The position numbers were made by a program, and so were the translations under genes. The notes beneath the pieces are model-generated. The model made no database searches. It was not told the origin of the DNA and worked only from the letters and a program-made list of their open reading frames with translations. A stretch of DNA of 64,000 nucleotides from Bradyrhizobium diazoefficiens. GTDB taxonomy: Bacteria > Pseudomonadota > Alphaproteobacteria > Rhizobiales > Xanthobacteraceae. The DNA lies in the NCBI RefSeq assembly GCF_018131185.1, contig NZ_JAFCJE010000002.1, positions 620,001-684,000 of the forward strand. Reading direction: 5' to 3'. Shown here piece after piece: positions 44,303 to 53,595 of this stretch (its first letter is position 1; each line of letters opens with the position of its first letter).

Positions 44303-45937
44303 TCACGTCCCCGGCCGCGACACCTCCGTCTCCTTGCTGGTGATGAACTCCAGCAGCACCGGCACGCCTTCCTGCGTCTTCTGGATGCCGCGCCTGATCG
44401 CGGGAATGATGTCTTCCGGCCGCGTTACCCGCTCGCCATAGCCGCCAAAGGCGCGCGCCATTGCGGCATAGTCGCCGGAGATGTCGGTCGAGCGATATTT
44501 TTCAGTCGAGATCGGCATCACCTTCAGTTCGATCGCCATCGAGAAATTATTGAGCAGGATCGACATGATCGGGATGCGCTCGCGCACCGCGGTCTCGAAA
44601 TCCATGCCGGTGAAGCCAATCGCCGCATCGCCCCAGACGTTGATGCAGAGCTTGTCGGGCCTTGCGAGCTTGGCGCCCATGGCCAGCCCAAGGCCGTAGC
44701 CGAGCTGCGTCGTCTTGCCCCAGCCGAGATAGGTGAGGGGTTTGACCGTCTTCCAGAACGGCGAGAGCTGGTCGCGCGGACTGCCGGCATCATGGGTGAT
44801 GATGGTGTTCTCGATGTCGACGGTGTGCTGCAAATCCCACAGCACGCGATAGGGGCTGAGCGGCGCGTCGTTGCTGGTGAGCTTCGGCATCCATTTCGCC
44901 AGCCATTCCTTGTGCGAGGCCGCGATCTCGGCCGCGACGGCGGAAGCATCGCGATCCGCGGTGACGGTCTTGCCGATCTCCTCGAGCAGCGCGTCGAGCA
45001 CGAGGCCGGCGTCACCGACGAGGCCGATCTTGGCTTCCACGTCCTTGTTGAGATGATTGGGGTCGAGTGTGGAATGGATGATGGTCTTGCCCTTCGGCAT
45101 CGCGATGCCGAAATTGGTCTCGGTGAAGGAGCAGCCGATGCCGAAGACGACATCGGCCTCGCTCAGAAACTTCGGCACCGCGCGCGGCACCGCAAGCCCA
45201 CCCGAGCCGAGCGAGAGCGGGTGCGTTTCCGGGAACGATGATTTGCCCCCTAGGCTGGTGGTGACGGGGATCGCCAGCCGCTCGGCCAGCCGCTTCAACT
45301 GCGGCCAGGCCTGCGCGTAGTGCATGCCCTGGCCCGCATAGATCACAGGCCGTTTTGCATTCACGAGCAGGCTCGCGGCTTCCTTCACGTGGACCGGATC
45401 GGCGCCGTAGCGGGTGCGCAGCACCGGCGTGTAGTCGAGCGGCTCCGGCACCTCCTCGTTCCACATGTCGGAGGGGATCTCGACGATCACCGGCCCGCCG
45501 CGGCCGTTCTTCAGCTTGGTGAAGGCGCGGCGGAAGATGTTGGCGACTTCCGCGGCGAGGATGATCGGCTCCGACGATTTCGCGAACGGCTTCATCGCCT
45601 CGCTGGAATTGAAGTTCGGCTCGATATGCGCCAGCCTGCGCTGATAGCCCATCGGCAGCACCAGCACCGGCACGGATTCGCCAAAGCACTGCGCGACGCC
45701 GCCCATCGCGTTCTCGGCGCCCGGCCCATGCTGCATGCAGAACGCGCCGATGCTGCGGCCCGACGTCACCCGCGAGATCGCATCCGCCATGTGGATGCCG
45801 ACGCGCTCCTGCCGCACCATCACGGGGCGGATCTCGGCCTTGGCCGCATGCTCGATCAGATGGTTGACGGGATAGCCGCAGAGGATCTCGATCCCCTCGC
45901 GCTTCATGATTTCCGCAATGGCGGTGCCGAGCTTCAT
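44303..45937 (-). CDS. Thiamine pyrophosphate-dependent enzyme (acetolactate synthase-like)
   Basis: 544 residues with all three domains of the ALS/benzoylformate decarboxylase family. The catalytic Glu is in VMVRQERVGIHMADA (about 38-52), the central domain includes KRPVIYAGQGMHYAQAWPQL, and the Mg/TPP motif reads NVWGDAAIGFTGMDFETAVR then LLNNFSMAIE. The FAD-binding and regulatory features of biosynthetic IlvB cannot be confirmed, and no small subunit follows. It most likely decarboxylates or carboligates a 2-oxo acid; substrate not deducible. Confidence 0.82.
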   Translation of the reverse strand: MKLGTAIAEIMKREGIEILCGYPVNHLIEHAAKAEIRPVMVRQERVGIHMADAISRVTSGRSIGAFCMQHGPGAENAMGGVAQCFGESVPVLVLPMGYQRRLAHIEPNFNSSEAMKPFAKSSEPIILAAEVANIFRRAFTKLKNGRGGPVIVEIPSDMWNEEVPEPLDYTPVLRTRYGADPVHVKEAASLLVNAKRPVIYAGQGMHYAQAWPQLKRLAERLAIPVTTSLGGKSSFPETHPLSLGSGGLAVPRAVPKFLSEADVVFGIGCSFTETNFGIAMPKGKTIIHSTLDPNHLNKDVEAKIGLVGDAGLVLDALLEEIGKTVTADRDASAVAAEIAASHKEWLAKWMPKLTSNDAPLSPYRVLWDLQHTVDIENTIITHDAGSPRDQLSPFWKTVKPLTYLGWGKTTQLGYGLGLAMGAKLARPDKLCINVWGDAAIGFTGMDFETAVRERIPIMSILLNNFSMAIELKVMPISTEKYRSTDISGDYAAMARAFGGYGERVTRPEDIIPAIRRGIQKTQEGVPVLLEFITSKETEVSRPGT

Positions 45938-46054
45938 GGCGTCTCTCTCCTCGAGGCTTGGCCGGTTGGTCCGGCTGCTTGGGCAGAGAGGATCAGGAAA
46001 TGCCGGGAGCGTAAAGCGTGGGCAGGCGACAGTCAGCTATGCAGCGAAACTGTC

Positions 46055-46136
46055 ATAGTCGGATGGAGCGCAGCGCATCCGGGATAAAACTGCATTGGCG
46101 TGAGTTGCTCTCTCCTTGCGCCATCCGGGCTATGGA
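46055..46136. repeat. Possible intergenic repeat fragment
   Basis: GGATGGAGCGCAGCGCATCCGGG and the later GCGCCATCCGGGCTATGG form partial inverted copies (CCGGATGG-type cores) in a gap between divergent and convergent genes. Similar GGATGGAGCGCAGC blocks occur in Bradyrhizobium intergenic DNA, as far as I recall. Low confidence. Confidence 0.3.
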
Positions 46137-46141
46137 GCCGG

Positions 46142-46477
46142 CTATCTGCAATTCTTGCAGATCGTCAGTTTGCGCTTCAACGCCTCGTCCTCATGGTCGA
46201 GGCTGCTTGCATCCGGATAGGAGCCGGAGCCTCCTCGGGCGCGGGATCTCACAGGAGGTGTCACCTGACTCGGGATATCAGTCTCGTCCGCGGCGCTGAA
46301 GCCGTCGTAATCGGCCGCCGGCGGAATCCTGGAATTCCCGGTGTTCGCGCGCGACGGCGAGGCAGTTTGCGGAACCAGCGACACCGGCGGCTCGACCGAA
46401 GCCTGTCCCCTCGCGCTGTCCTGCGTCCAGGCGCCGATCGACATCAGGCCGACCGCCAGGAGCGTCACGCTTCTCAT
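46142..46477 (-). CDS. Small secreted hypothetical protein
   Basis: 111 residues from the ATG at 46477, six bases after GAGGG; an ATG two codons earlier lies inside that site. A signal peptide (MRSVTLLAVGLMSIGAWT, cleavage around ARG-QA) precedes a hydrophilic, Pro/Ser/Asp-rich chain ending KLTICKNCR. The two C-terminal cysteines could form a disulfide or bind a ligand. No family recognised. Confidence 0.45.
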   Translation of the reverse strand: MRSVTLLAVGLMSIGAWTQDSARGQASVEPPVSLVPQTASPSRANTGNSRIPPAADYDGFSAADETDIPSQVTPPVRSRARGGSGSYPDASSLDHEDEALKRKLTICKNCR

Positions 46478-46769
46478 CCGCATCCCTCAAGCCGCTCCGG
46501 TCCATCGAATGACGGCATCGCGCGTCGAGCGGCGCTATGAAGACTATCGCGCAGTCGCATGGCGGTCAAAGTTGACTGAAATGGGATACGAGTGGTCGCC
46601 CGCGCGGACCCGAGACGCGGGCCGGGATGCGGTGACCGTGACCGACGTGAAAGCCGATCGCGACGACAAGGCGTTCCGCAGGGATTGCGCATGATCCCGC
46701 AGGATTCGGCAATACGGTTCAGCGTCCGTCGTGCAGTTCTGTTGGAAATGCGCAAACGGACATACCGAC

Positions 46770-47234
46770 ATGATTGAGCTCACCGTCAACGGAACCAAGC
46801 ACCGTGTCGACGTCGTTCCCGAGATGCCCTTGTTGTGGGTGTTGCGCGACGAGCTCGGCATCACCAGCGCAAAATACGGTTGCGGGGTCGCGCAATGCGG
46901 CGCCTGCACCGTTCACATCGACGGCAAGGCGGTGCGGTCCTGTCAGTCGCATATCGGCGAGGTCGCCGGCAAATCGGTCGTCACACTCGAAGGTCTCGGC
47001 AACAAGGACCACCACCCTGTGTTGCAGGCCTGGATCGAGCATCAGGTTCCGCAATGCGGCTACTGCCAGACCGGCCAGATCATGCAGGCGATCACGCTGC
47101 TCACCAAGATCCCCAAACCGACGGACGAGCAGATCGATCAGGTGATGTCGGGAAATCTCTGCCGCTGCGGCACCTATCCGCGCATCCGCGCGGCGATCCA
47201 TGCGGCCGCGGCCAAGAAAATGGCGGAGAAGTGA
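46770..47234 (+). CDS. iorA: Isoquinoline 1-oxidoreductase-type [2Fe-2S] subunit
   Basis: 154 residues, the small subunit of a xanthine-oxidase-family molybdenum hydroxylase. All eight cluster cysteines are present: Cys38, 43, 46 and 58 for the ferredoxin-type cluster ([14 protein letters not shown]) and Cys96, 99, 131 and 133 for the helical one ([22 protein letters not shown]). It passes electrons from the molybdenum centre to the acceptor. Its end is 1 base before the molybdopterin subunit start. A near-identical arrangement defines IorAB and related aldehyde oxidases. Confidence 0.88.
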   Translation: MIELTVNGTKHRVDVVPEMPLLWVLRDELGITSAKYGCGVAQCGACTVHIDGKAVRSCQSHIGEVAGKSVVTLEGLGNKDHHPVLQAWIEHQVPQCGYCQTGQIMQAITLLTKIPKPTDEQIDQVMSGNLCRCGTYPRIRAAIHAAAAKKMAEK

Positions 47235-47235
47235 C

Positions 47236-49491
47236 ATGGGTCGTATGCAGGACCTTTCGCGCCGCGCGTTTGTCTTCGGCTCCGCCGCGCTGGCGGGCGG
47301 AATCGCCTTCGGCTCCTATAGCGGTGCTGAAGCGGCCGCACCGGCCGCCGGCGACAATCCCTTGACCGCCGGCCTCGGGCCGAATTCCGTGACGTTCAAT
47401 CCCTGGGTCGAAATCAGCCCGGACAAGATCACGCTGATCGCCCAGCATGCCGACATCGGGCAGGGCGTCGGCTCGGTGCAGCCGATCATGATAGCCGAGG
47501 AGATGGACCTCGATCCCGGCCAGTTTGAAGTTCGCTTCGCCGGCCCGAGTCCCGCCTATTTCAACACCGGGTTCAAGGAGGAACTGGCGCCTTTCCTCGC
47601 CTCGGATCAGAGCCCCGCAGCCGAAGCGGGGCGCGCCGCGGCGCTTGAGGGTCTTCGAAAGTCCGGCCTGCAGATGACGGGCGGCTCGAGCACCATCCCC
47701 GACACCTACGAGAAGCTGCGCAAGGCCGGCGCCGTAGCGCGCGAAACGTTGAAGGCCGCTGCCGCCAAACGTTCGGGCGTCGCGGTGGCCGACATCCGCA
47801 CCCGATCCGGGCACGTGATCCTCCCCGACGGCAAGAAGATTCCCTATGTCGAGCTCGCGGCGGACGCCGCGAAGATCCCCCCGGTGCTCGATGCGCAGAC
47901 GCGCGATCCCTCCACCTGGCGCATGATCGGCAAGCCGATGATGCGCCTCGACGTGCGTTCGAAGGTGATGGGCGAGCTGAAGTTCGGCATCGACATGAAA
48001 ATGGACGGCATGCTGTATGCCTCCGTCAAGCTGAACCCCAACAAGGGGCAGCCGCTGAAATCCTACGATGCGCGCAAGGCGCTTGCGATGCCGGGGGTCA
48101 AGAAGGTCCTCGAGCTCAGGAACGGCGTCGCGGCGATCGCGACGAACAGCTGGTACGCAATGAAGGCGGCCGACGCCATCGTTTGCGAGTGGGCGCCCTC
48201 GACCTATCCCGCAGAGCAGGCGGACCACTGGAAGGTTCTGGAATCGTCTTTCAAGCCGGAGTTCCTGGGCAAGGAATGGCGCACGATCGGCGATGTCGAA
48301 GCCGGCCTGAAGACGGGAACGCGCATCGAGGCCGAGTATCGCGCGCCCTATGTCGCCCATCAGCCGCTCGAGCCGCTCAACGGTATCGGCCTCGTCACCG
48401 ATAAGGGGATGGAGATCTGGGTCGGACACCAGAGCCCCCAATTCGTGCAGCATGTCGCGGCGACCGCGATCGGCCTGAAGCCGGAACAGGTCACCTTCCA
48501 CAATCAGTGGACCGGTGGGAGTTTTGGCCACCGTCTCGAATACGAGAACGTCCGTGTGCTTGCCGAGATCGCAAACCAGATGCGCGGCACGCCGATCAAG
48601 CTGGTGTTCTCGCGCGAGGAGGATTTCCTCCAGGACATTCCGCGGCAGATTGCCATCGCCCGGCACAGAGGCAGCATCGACAAGGGCAAGATCGTCGCGG
48701 CCGATTTGCAGTTGGCCTCGACGGCGCCGCTCAAGGGGCTGCTCGAACGTTCGGGCGCCCCCTCGACGGATCCCGACGCGCAATTGGCGGCCGGCCTCTG
48801 GAACGTCTCCTACGACATCCCGAATTTCCGGGCCACGACTTACGAGGCGCAGGGACTGTCGCCGAGCACCACATGGCGGTCGGTCGGCGCTTCGACGGCC
48901 GGCTTCTTCACCGAGAGCTTCATCGACGAATTGATCCATGCGGCGGGGCTCGATCCGATGAAGGCGCGGATCGAGATGTGCGCCGTGCCACACTACCGCA
49001 AGCTGCTGGAGACGCTCGCGGAGATGTCGGACTGGAAGGGACCGCTCGGCAACGGCAGGGGCCGGGGCGTTGCCTTGGTCGAGTCCTTCGGCACACCGGT
49101 CGCCGAAGTCGTCGAGGTCACCAAAACCGACCGGGGCATCAGGATCGACAAGGTCTGGGTCGCGGTCGACGTCGGCAAGGTGATCGATCCCGTCAATTTC
49201 GAGAACCAGGTACAGGGCGGGGTGGTCTGGGGCCTCGGCCACGCCATCAACTGCGAGCTCACTTACGCGAAGGGCGCGGTGCAGCAGACCAACTACAACC
49301 ACCACGAGGCCATGCGCATCTATCAATGCCCGGTGATCGAGGTTCGCGGGCTCGAGAACGAGCCCAAGGTGAGGGGAGTCGGAGAGCCGCCCGTTCCGCC
49401 GGCCGCGCCCGCGCTCGCCAACGCGATCTTCGCTGCGACCGGGCTGCGCATCCGCGAAATGCCCTTCAACAAGTTCATCGATTTCGTGTGA
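47236..49491 (+). CDS. iorB: Molybdopterin-binding oxidoreductase, large subunit (IorB-like, Tat-exported)
   Basis: 751 residues from the ATG at 47236, which starts a twin-arginine signal (LSRRAFVFGSAALAGG, about 5-25). The two molybdenum-binding halves are visible: PWVEISPDKITLIAQHADIGQ, then YRAPYVAHQPLEPLNGIGL, VTFHNQWTGGSFGHRLEYEN, and the catalytic Glu717 in GVGEPPVPPAAP. With the Fe-S subunit it hydroxylates an N-heterocycle or oxidises an aldehyde in the periplasm. The substrate cannot be told from sequence. The iorA partner lacks its own signal and is probably carried along. Confidence 0.87.
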   Translation: MGRMQDLSRRAFVFGSAALAGGIAFGSYSGAEAAAPAAGDNPLTAGLGPNSVTFNPWVEISPDKITLIAQHADIGQGVGSVQPIMIAEEMDLDPGQFEVRFAGPSPAYFNTGFKEELAPFLASDQSPAAEAGRAAALEGLRKSGLQMTGGSSTIPDTYEKLRKAGAVARETLKAAAAKRSGVAVADIRTRSGHVILPDGKKIPYVELAADAAKIPPVLDAQTRDPSTWRMIGKPMMRLDVRSKVMGELKFGIDMKMDGMLYASVKLNPNKGQPLKSYDARKALAMPGVKKVLELRNGVAAIATNSWYAMKAADAIVCEWAPSTYPAEQADHWKVLESSFKPEFLGKEWRTIGDVEAGLKTGTRIEAEYRAPYVAHQPLEPLNGIGLVTDKGMEIWVGHQSPQFVQHVAATAIGLKPEQVTFHNQWTGGSFGHRLEYENVRVLAEIANQMRGTPIKLVFSREEDFLQDIPRQIAIARHRGSIDKGKIVAADLQLASTAPLKGLLERSGAPSTDPDAQLAAGLWNVSYDIPNFRATTYEAQGLSPSTTWRSVGASTAGFFTESFIDELIHAAGLDPMKARIEMCAVPHYRKLLETLAEMSDWKGPLGNGRGRGVALVESFGTPVAEVVEVTKTDRGIRIDKVWVAVDVGKVIDPVNFENQVQGGVVWGLGHAINCELTYAKGAVQQTNYNHHEAMRIYQCPVIEVRGLENEPKVRGVGEPPVPPAAPALANAIFAATGLRIREMPFNKFIDFV

Positions 49492-49499
49492 GGCAGGCC

Positions 49500-50132
49500 A
49501 TGAAGGGACCTCTGATTGCGCTCGTCCTCGCGGGCTCGACTATCGCCGCCGTCACCGGCATCGTCGCGGCCAAGGACGAGGTCGCCAAAGACCTGCTGCC
49601 GCCGGGCAGCGTCAGCCGCGTCGAGGGGCTGGAGGCCTGGAAGCGGATCGAAGCGGTGGTGACGCATCCACGTTGTGCCAATTGCCATGTCGATGCCAAG
49701 GCCATCCCGATCTGGACGCCGGCAGGCGAAACCAAGCCCCGCGTGCACGGCATGAACATCCACGGCGGCGAGAGCCGCATCGGCGCGGAGGCGATCCCGT
49801 GCTCGACCTGTCACATGACTTCGACCCAGGCGAACGAGCCCGCGCCGGCGCCGCCGCGCGCCGGCATCGACTGGCAGCTTGCCCCGGTGGCCTTCATCTG
49901 GTTCGGCAAGAGCGGGTCCGAGATTTGCGCGCAGATGAAGGATCCCAAGCGCAATGGCGGACGCGATGCCGCCGGCCTCGTCGAGCATTTGCGGCACGAT
50001 GCCTCGCTGAACGGATTCATTCCGCGCGGCTGGGCGCCCGGCGCGGGCCGGTCGACGCCGCCGGGTTCATTCGAGGATCACGTCAAGGATATGGCGAAGT
50101 GGGGAGCGGCGGGGCAACCCTGTCCGAATTGA
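49500..50132 (+). CDS. Dihaem cytochrome c, likely electron acceptor of the Ior enzyme
   Basis: 210 residues with a signal peptide (MKGPLIALVLAGSTIAAVTG, cleavage near VAA-KD). Two haem c sites are seen: CANCH (59-63) and CSTCH (101-105). Between and after them are segments typical of the cytochrome of periplasmic molybdenum hydroxylases (HGMNIHGGES, PRAGIDWQLAPVAFIWFGKS). It starts 9 bases after iorB and completes a three-gene operon that feeds electrons into the respiratory chain. Confidence 0.83.
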   Translation: MKGPLIALVLAGSTIAAVTGIVAAKDEVAKDLLPPGSVSRVEGLEAWKRIEAVVTHPRCANCHVDAKAIPIWTPAGETKPRVHGMNIHGGESRIGAEAIPCSTCHMTSTQANEPAPAPPRAGIDWQLAPVAFIWFGKSGSEICAQMKDPKRNGGRDAAGLVEHLRHDASLNGFIPRGWAPGAGRSTPPGSFEDHVKDMAKWGAAGQPCPN

Positions 50133-50370
50133 CGGTCCTGCGCGTCGGATGCCAAGTGCTGTCGCAGGGGGTAAAACGGCAATTCGACGCGGCCGGATTT
50201 CACGGCAGCTTGGCCGATCCACCTACCATCCATTGTGCTGCCCGACGGGCAAAACATACCACGGCTGGGTCGATGGCCGAACGTCAAAATATTCGAATTT
50301 ACAGAAGTTCGGTTTTGCCGTACAAGCTCCGCCATCCCGCCCGCCACAAGGGGCGTTTCGCGATCGTCAC

Positions 50371-50830
50371 GAGACGCGGGCCGGGATGCGATGGCCGCGA
50401 CGGCGTCGGCGCGCAATGGTGGCTGCAGGGCGGGGAAACCCGTGAGCAGCGGCAGGCGCGATACGACACGGCGCTGACAGCGTCTTCGAATGGTCTTTGC
50501 GGCGAGCGCACGCCAGCCGTCGAGAACCCAGCGAGGACGTGCGCGGACGGAGAAGTCGTGTGGTCCTGACGCCCGGGGTTCTGGCGTCAAGGCTTGCGGT
50601 GATGTGGCGGCCAACCGGTGCGCGCATCTGAAATCCGCAAGGCGACGGGGGCAATAGTGCAACGCTCCCCGAGGAGAGCACGAAGGACACCGTGAAAACC
50701 ATCGCGCAGGGAAGGCCGGGCGACCGGCAACACCTGTGGTCCACCCCGTGCGCTTCTTTCAGCACACGCGGGACTTCGGGTGCCAGCCGGCGCCCGGCCT
50801 TCCCTGCGCCCTTGCTTTCAAGGGCGTGAG
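50371..50830. repeat. Dispersed repeat with long stem-loop
   Basis: This gap holds no convincing gene; frames across it give only Arg/Ser/Pro-rich nonsense. Within it GCGCAGGGAAGGCCGGGCG (50704-50722) and its exact complement (50791-50809) form a 19-bp stem that extends further with one bulge, enclosing about 68 bases with a smaller hairpin. The first 20 bases (50371-50390) occur exactly again at 46612-46631. The block closely resembles a multi-copy intergenic element I recall from Bradyrhizobium genomes. Function unknown; it may be a structured RNA or a non-autonomous mobile relic. Confidence 0.55.
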
Positions 50831-50895
50831 ACGAACGCAAAGCTCGGGCAAAACACGCCGCGAGGATGATCAGCCATGTCTATCGCCAAACGGCG

Positions 50896-51031
50896 CTCTC
50901 GTGCCCCGGACGCGCCGCGGCACGAAGTGATGCGGTGCAGAGCCGGGGCCCAGTCTCACCGCGCCACCTCGGAGACATGGGTCCCGGCTGCGCAGCAGCA
51001 AGAGCGCTGCTGCGCAGCCGGGACACGAGAG
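50896..51031. repeat. Terminal-inverted-repeat element with perfect internal hairpin
   Basis: 136 bases bounded by CTCTCGTG-CCCGG (50896-50909) and its near-exact complement (51018-51031), 13 of 14 matching. Inside, 50981-50999 and 51006-51024 are perfectly complementary over 19 bases around a 6-base loop. The GTCCCGG/CCGGGAC and CGTGCCCCGGACGCG motifs resemble a common Bradyrhizobium repeat. It lies downstream of the beta-CASP gene and may serve as its terminator. Confidence 0.6.
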
Positions 51032-51079
51032 CGGCGCGATATGGCCAATGACGCCGGTTGGAGAGGCGCCAACGCGCCG

Positions 51080-52675
51080 CTACGTCGTCTCCTCCAGCGC
51101 GCGGTGCAGCCGTCGGATGATCACGCCGCGGGCGCGGTCGTCGGCGGCGGCCCCAATCCGGTCGTTGATGTCCAGCATGAGTTCCGACATTTCGTTGTGC
51201 CAGTCGAGACGGGTCACGGCCTCCGGCGCGAGCCGCCGGCGATGATCGACGTCGCGCACGCGCGGTTCGGGTGCGGCGAGTTCGTAGATGTCGTCCAGCA
51301 TCGGCTGGTAGACCCTCGCCGCCGGAATGATGCGCTCGGCGACGCGTTCGGCGAGGCCCGCGATCGCTGCTTCCTCGCCATGGACCAGGAACAGCCCGCG
51401 GGCGATCGGCCGTCGTGCCGCGATCCAGCCGGCGATGCCGGCGCCGTCGGCATGGCCCGAATATTCGTCGATCATGCGGATGCGGGCCGCGACCTTGATC
51501 TCGTCGCCCTGGATCCGCACGGCCTTGGCCCCGTTCTGGAGGAAGCGGCCGAGCGTGCCGTTGGCCTGGAAGCCGGCGAGCAGCACGGTCGCGCGCTCGT
51601 TCCACAGCCAGCGCTTCAGATGATGGCGGATACGGCCGGCATCGCACATGCCGCTCGCGGCGATGATGATATGGAATCCGGACAGACGCATGATCGCCTT
51701 GCTCTCGTCAGCGGTCTCGGTGAACTTGAGATGCGGCGAGTTGAGCAGCCGGCTGGCATCGACGGAGGGGTCGAGGCTCTCCGCATGGCGGCGGAAGACT
51801 TCGGTGGCGCGGATCGCCAGCGGAGAGTCGAGGAAGATCGGTGCCGTCGGAATCTCGCCATGCTCCATCAGGTCGACGAGGTCGACGATCAGTTCCTGGG
51901 TGCGCTCGACCGCGAAAGCGGGCATCAACAGCGCGCCGCCGGCCGCCGCGGCATCGCGCACCTCGGCCGCGAGGTGCTTGCGGCGGAGCGCAGGCGTCGT
52001 GGCCTCGCGCACCCGGTCGCCATAGGTCGATTCCGAGATGACATAGTCGAAATCGGTCGGCGCTTCGGGATCGGGCTGGAGCAGCTTGGCCTCCGGCCCG
52101 ACGTCGCCGGAGAGCAGCACGCGCAGCGGACGCGTCGAACCCTGCTCGGCGATTTCGAGCTCGATCGAGGCCGAGCCGAGCAGATGGCCCGCGTTCCAAT
52201 AGCGCGCACGGACGCCCGGGATCACGTCGGTCCAGGTTTCATAATCGACCGCGCGAAACGATTGCAGCGATGCGATAGCGTCGGCCTGCGTGTAGATCGG
52301 CGCGACCTGCTTGCGACCGCGCGAGGCGTTGCGCCGGTTGAGCTGCGTGACTTCCGATTCCTGGATGCTGCCGGCGTCGGGCAGCATGTAGGAGCAGAGG
52401 TCGATCGTGCCGCGCGTCGCCAGGATCGGTCCCTCGAATCCCGCGCGCACGAGTTTCGGCAGCAGACCGCTGTGGTCGATATGGGCGTGCGTGAGCAGCA
52501 CGGCATCGATATCGGCGGGGCGGAACGGAAAGGCGCCGTAGTTGAGCTCCTTCAGCGTCTTCTGGCCCTGGAACAGGCCGCAATCGACCAGGAAGCGACC
52601 GCCTGCGGTCTGAAACAGATAGCTCGAACCGGTCACGGTGCGGGCGGCGCCGCAAAATCGAACGGTGATGCTCAT
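51080..52675 (-). CDS. Beta-CASP metallo-beta-lactamase-fold ribonuclease
   Basis: 531 residues. The metal motif HAHIDH is at 63-68 (His63, His65, Asp67, His68), with GHLLGSASIEL and LLSGDVGPEAK as later metal ligands. The beta-CASP part has MPAFAVERTQELI, ASGMCDAGRIRHHLKRW, GFQANGTLGRFL and EYSGHADGAGI, the RNA-specificity set of CPSF/archaeal-type exo/endonucleases. The C-terminal 60 residues are extra helices. It should degrade RNA in the cytoplasm. Its start overlaps the end of the PRPP synthetase-like gene (ATGA), tying it to nucleotide recycling. Confidence 0.87.
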   Translation of the reverse strand: MSITVRFCGAARTVTGSSYLFQTAGGRFLVDCGLFQGQKTLKELNYGAFPFRPADIDAVLLTHAHIDHSGLLPKLVRAGFEGPILATRGTIDLCSYMLPDAGSIQESEVTQLNRRNASRGRKQVAPIYTQADAIASLQSFRAVDYETWTDVIPGVRARYWNAGHLLGSASIELEIAEQGSTRPLRVLLSGDVGPEAKLLQPDPEAPTDFDYVISESTYGDRVREATTPALRRKHLAAEVRDAAAAGGALLMPAFAVERTQELIVDLVDLMEHGEIPTAPIFLDSPLAIRATEVFRRHAESLDPSVDASRLLNSPHLKFTETADESKAIMRLSGFHIIIAASGMCDAGRIRHHLKRWLWNERATVLLAGFQANGTLGRFLQNGAKAVRIQGDEIKVAARIRMIDEYSGHADGAGIAGWIAARRPIARGLFLVHGEEAAIAGLAERVAERIIPAARVYQPMLDDIYELAAPEPRVRDVDHRRRLAPEAVTRLDWHNEMSELMLDINDRIGAAADDRARGVIIRRLHRALEETT

Positions 52676-53595
52676 GTCGTCGTCTCCGGAAGATGTGCCG
52701 TCGGCAGTTCGGACCGCAGGGTGGCCGCGAGAATCTCGTCGAGCGCGATCGCATTGGTCGGATGCGGCACGCTGTCGGTCGAGCGCACCGACCGGATGCC
52801 GGCCTCGGCGAATGCGGCGATCATCCCGGCTGGGAAAAGCGCGTGCGTCACGATCGCATCGACGGCGGTCGCGCCCATCGCCGTCAGGGCCTTCGCCGTG
52901 GCCATCAGCGTCGTCCCGGAGGAGACGATGTCATCCACCATGAGCGCCGGCCGCCCCGCGAGCAGGCCGGGATCGGCGAAACTGATCGCCACGGAACGAT
53001 CGCCGTGCCGCGTCTTTCGCGCCACCGTGTGCTGCAATCCGAGCCGGCTCGCGACGTCGTTCACCCAGGGCTCGGACTCCATGTCGGGTCCGATCACGAT
53101 CGTCGCGGGATGGATGCCGCCGCCCCTCGCCAGTGCGTGCGCGATCGCCGGCATGGCGGACAGGTTCTCGGCTTCGATACCTGGAAAAACGGACGCGATG
53201 TCGGGAGTGCGATGGAGGTGCGCATCCACGGTGACGATTCGGTCGACGATCGTTGCAAGCAGACCGCCCATGGCACGCTGGCTGATCGCCTCGCCCGCAT
53301 GAAATGCTGCATCCTGCCGCATGTAGCAGAGATAGGGCGCGATCAGCACCAGCCGCTTGGCGCCACCGCGGCGCAGGGCCTCCGCGGCAAACAGCAGGGC
53401 GATCAGCTTGTCATTGGGTTGATCGAGCGGGGCATACAGGAGGACGATGTCGGTCGGCGGCGCGACGGCCACGCGCAGCTCGCCGTCCGGAAAGCGATGG
53501 ACGGCGATCTCGCTGCAGGAAAGCCCGAGCCGCGCCGCAAGCCGCTTCGCCGCATCGCTACCGCCGGGCAGTGTCTGGAGCGCGATCGTGCTCAC
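52672..53595 (-). CDS. Ribose-phosphate pyrophosphokinase homologue (archaeal-like)
   Basis: 307 residues from GTG. Family motifs include [41 protein letters not shown] and the PRPP loop [10 protein letters not shown]. The RQDxxFxxGEAIS pattern and the loop sequence are closer to archaeal class III enzymes than to the housekeeping bacterial Prs (VDDxIDTAGT type). It makes PRPP from ribose 5-phosphate and ATP or acts on a related ribose phosphate. Both ends overlap neighbours by four bases, so all three products are made together. Confidence 0.85.
   Translation of the reverse strand: MSTIALQTLPGGSDAAKRLAARLGLSCSEIAVHRFPDGELRVAVAPPTDIVLLYAPLDQPNDKLIALLFAAEALRRGGAKRLVLIAPYLCYMRQDAAFHAGEAISQRAMGGLLATIVDRIVTVDAHLHRTPDIASVFPGIEAENLSAMPAIAHALARGGGIHPATIVIGPDMESEPWVNDVASRLGLQHTVARKTRHGDRSVAISFADPGLLAGRPALMVDDIVSSGTTLMATAKALTAMGATAVDAIVTHALFPAGMIAAFAEAGIRSVRSTDSVPHPTNAIALDEILAATLRSELPTAHLPETTT

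Noticed and set aside
46741-46754. TTGGAAATGCGCAA as a TTG-N8-CAA (NnrR/FixK-like) box before iorA
   Set aside because: Only six defined bases and no symmetry in the centre; expected often by chance.
50078-50662. Minus-strand frame of 194 codons in the repeat region
   Set aside because: Starts inside the cytochrome gene and runs through repeat DNA; Arg/Ser/Pro-rich, no ribosome site. Frames of this type arise from the dispersed repeat.
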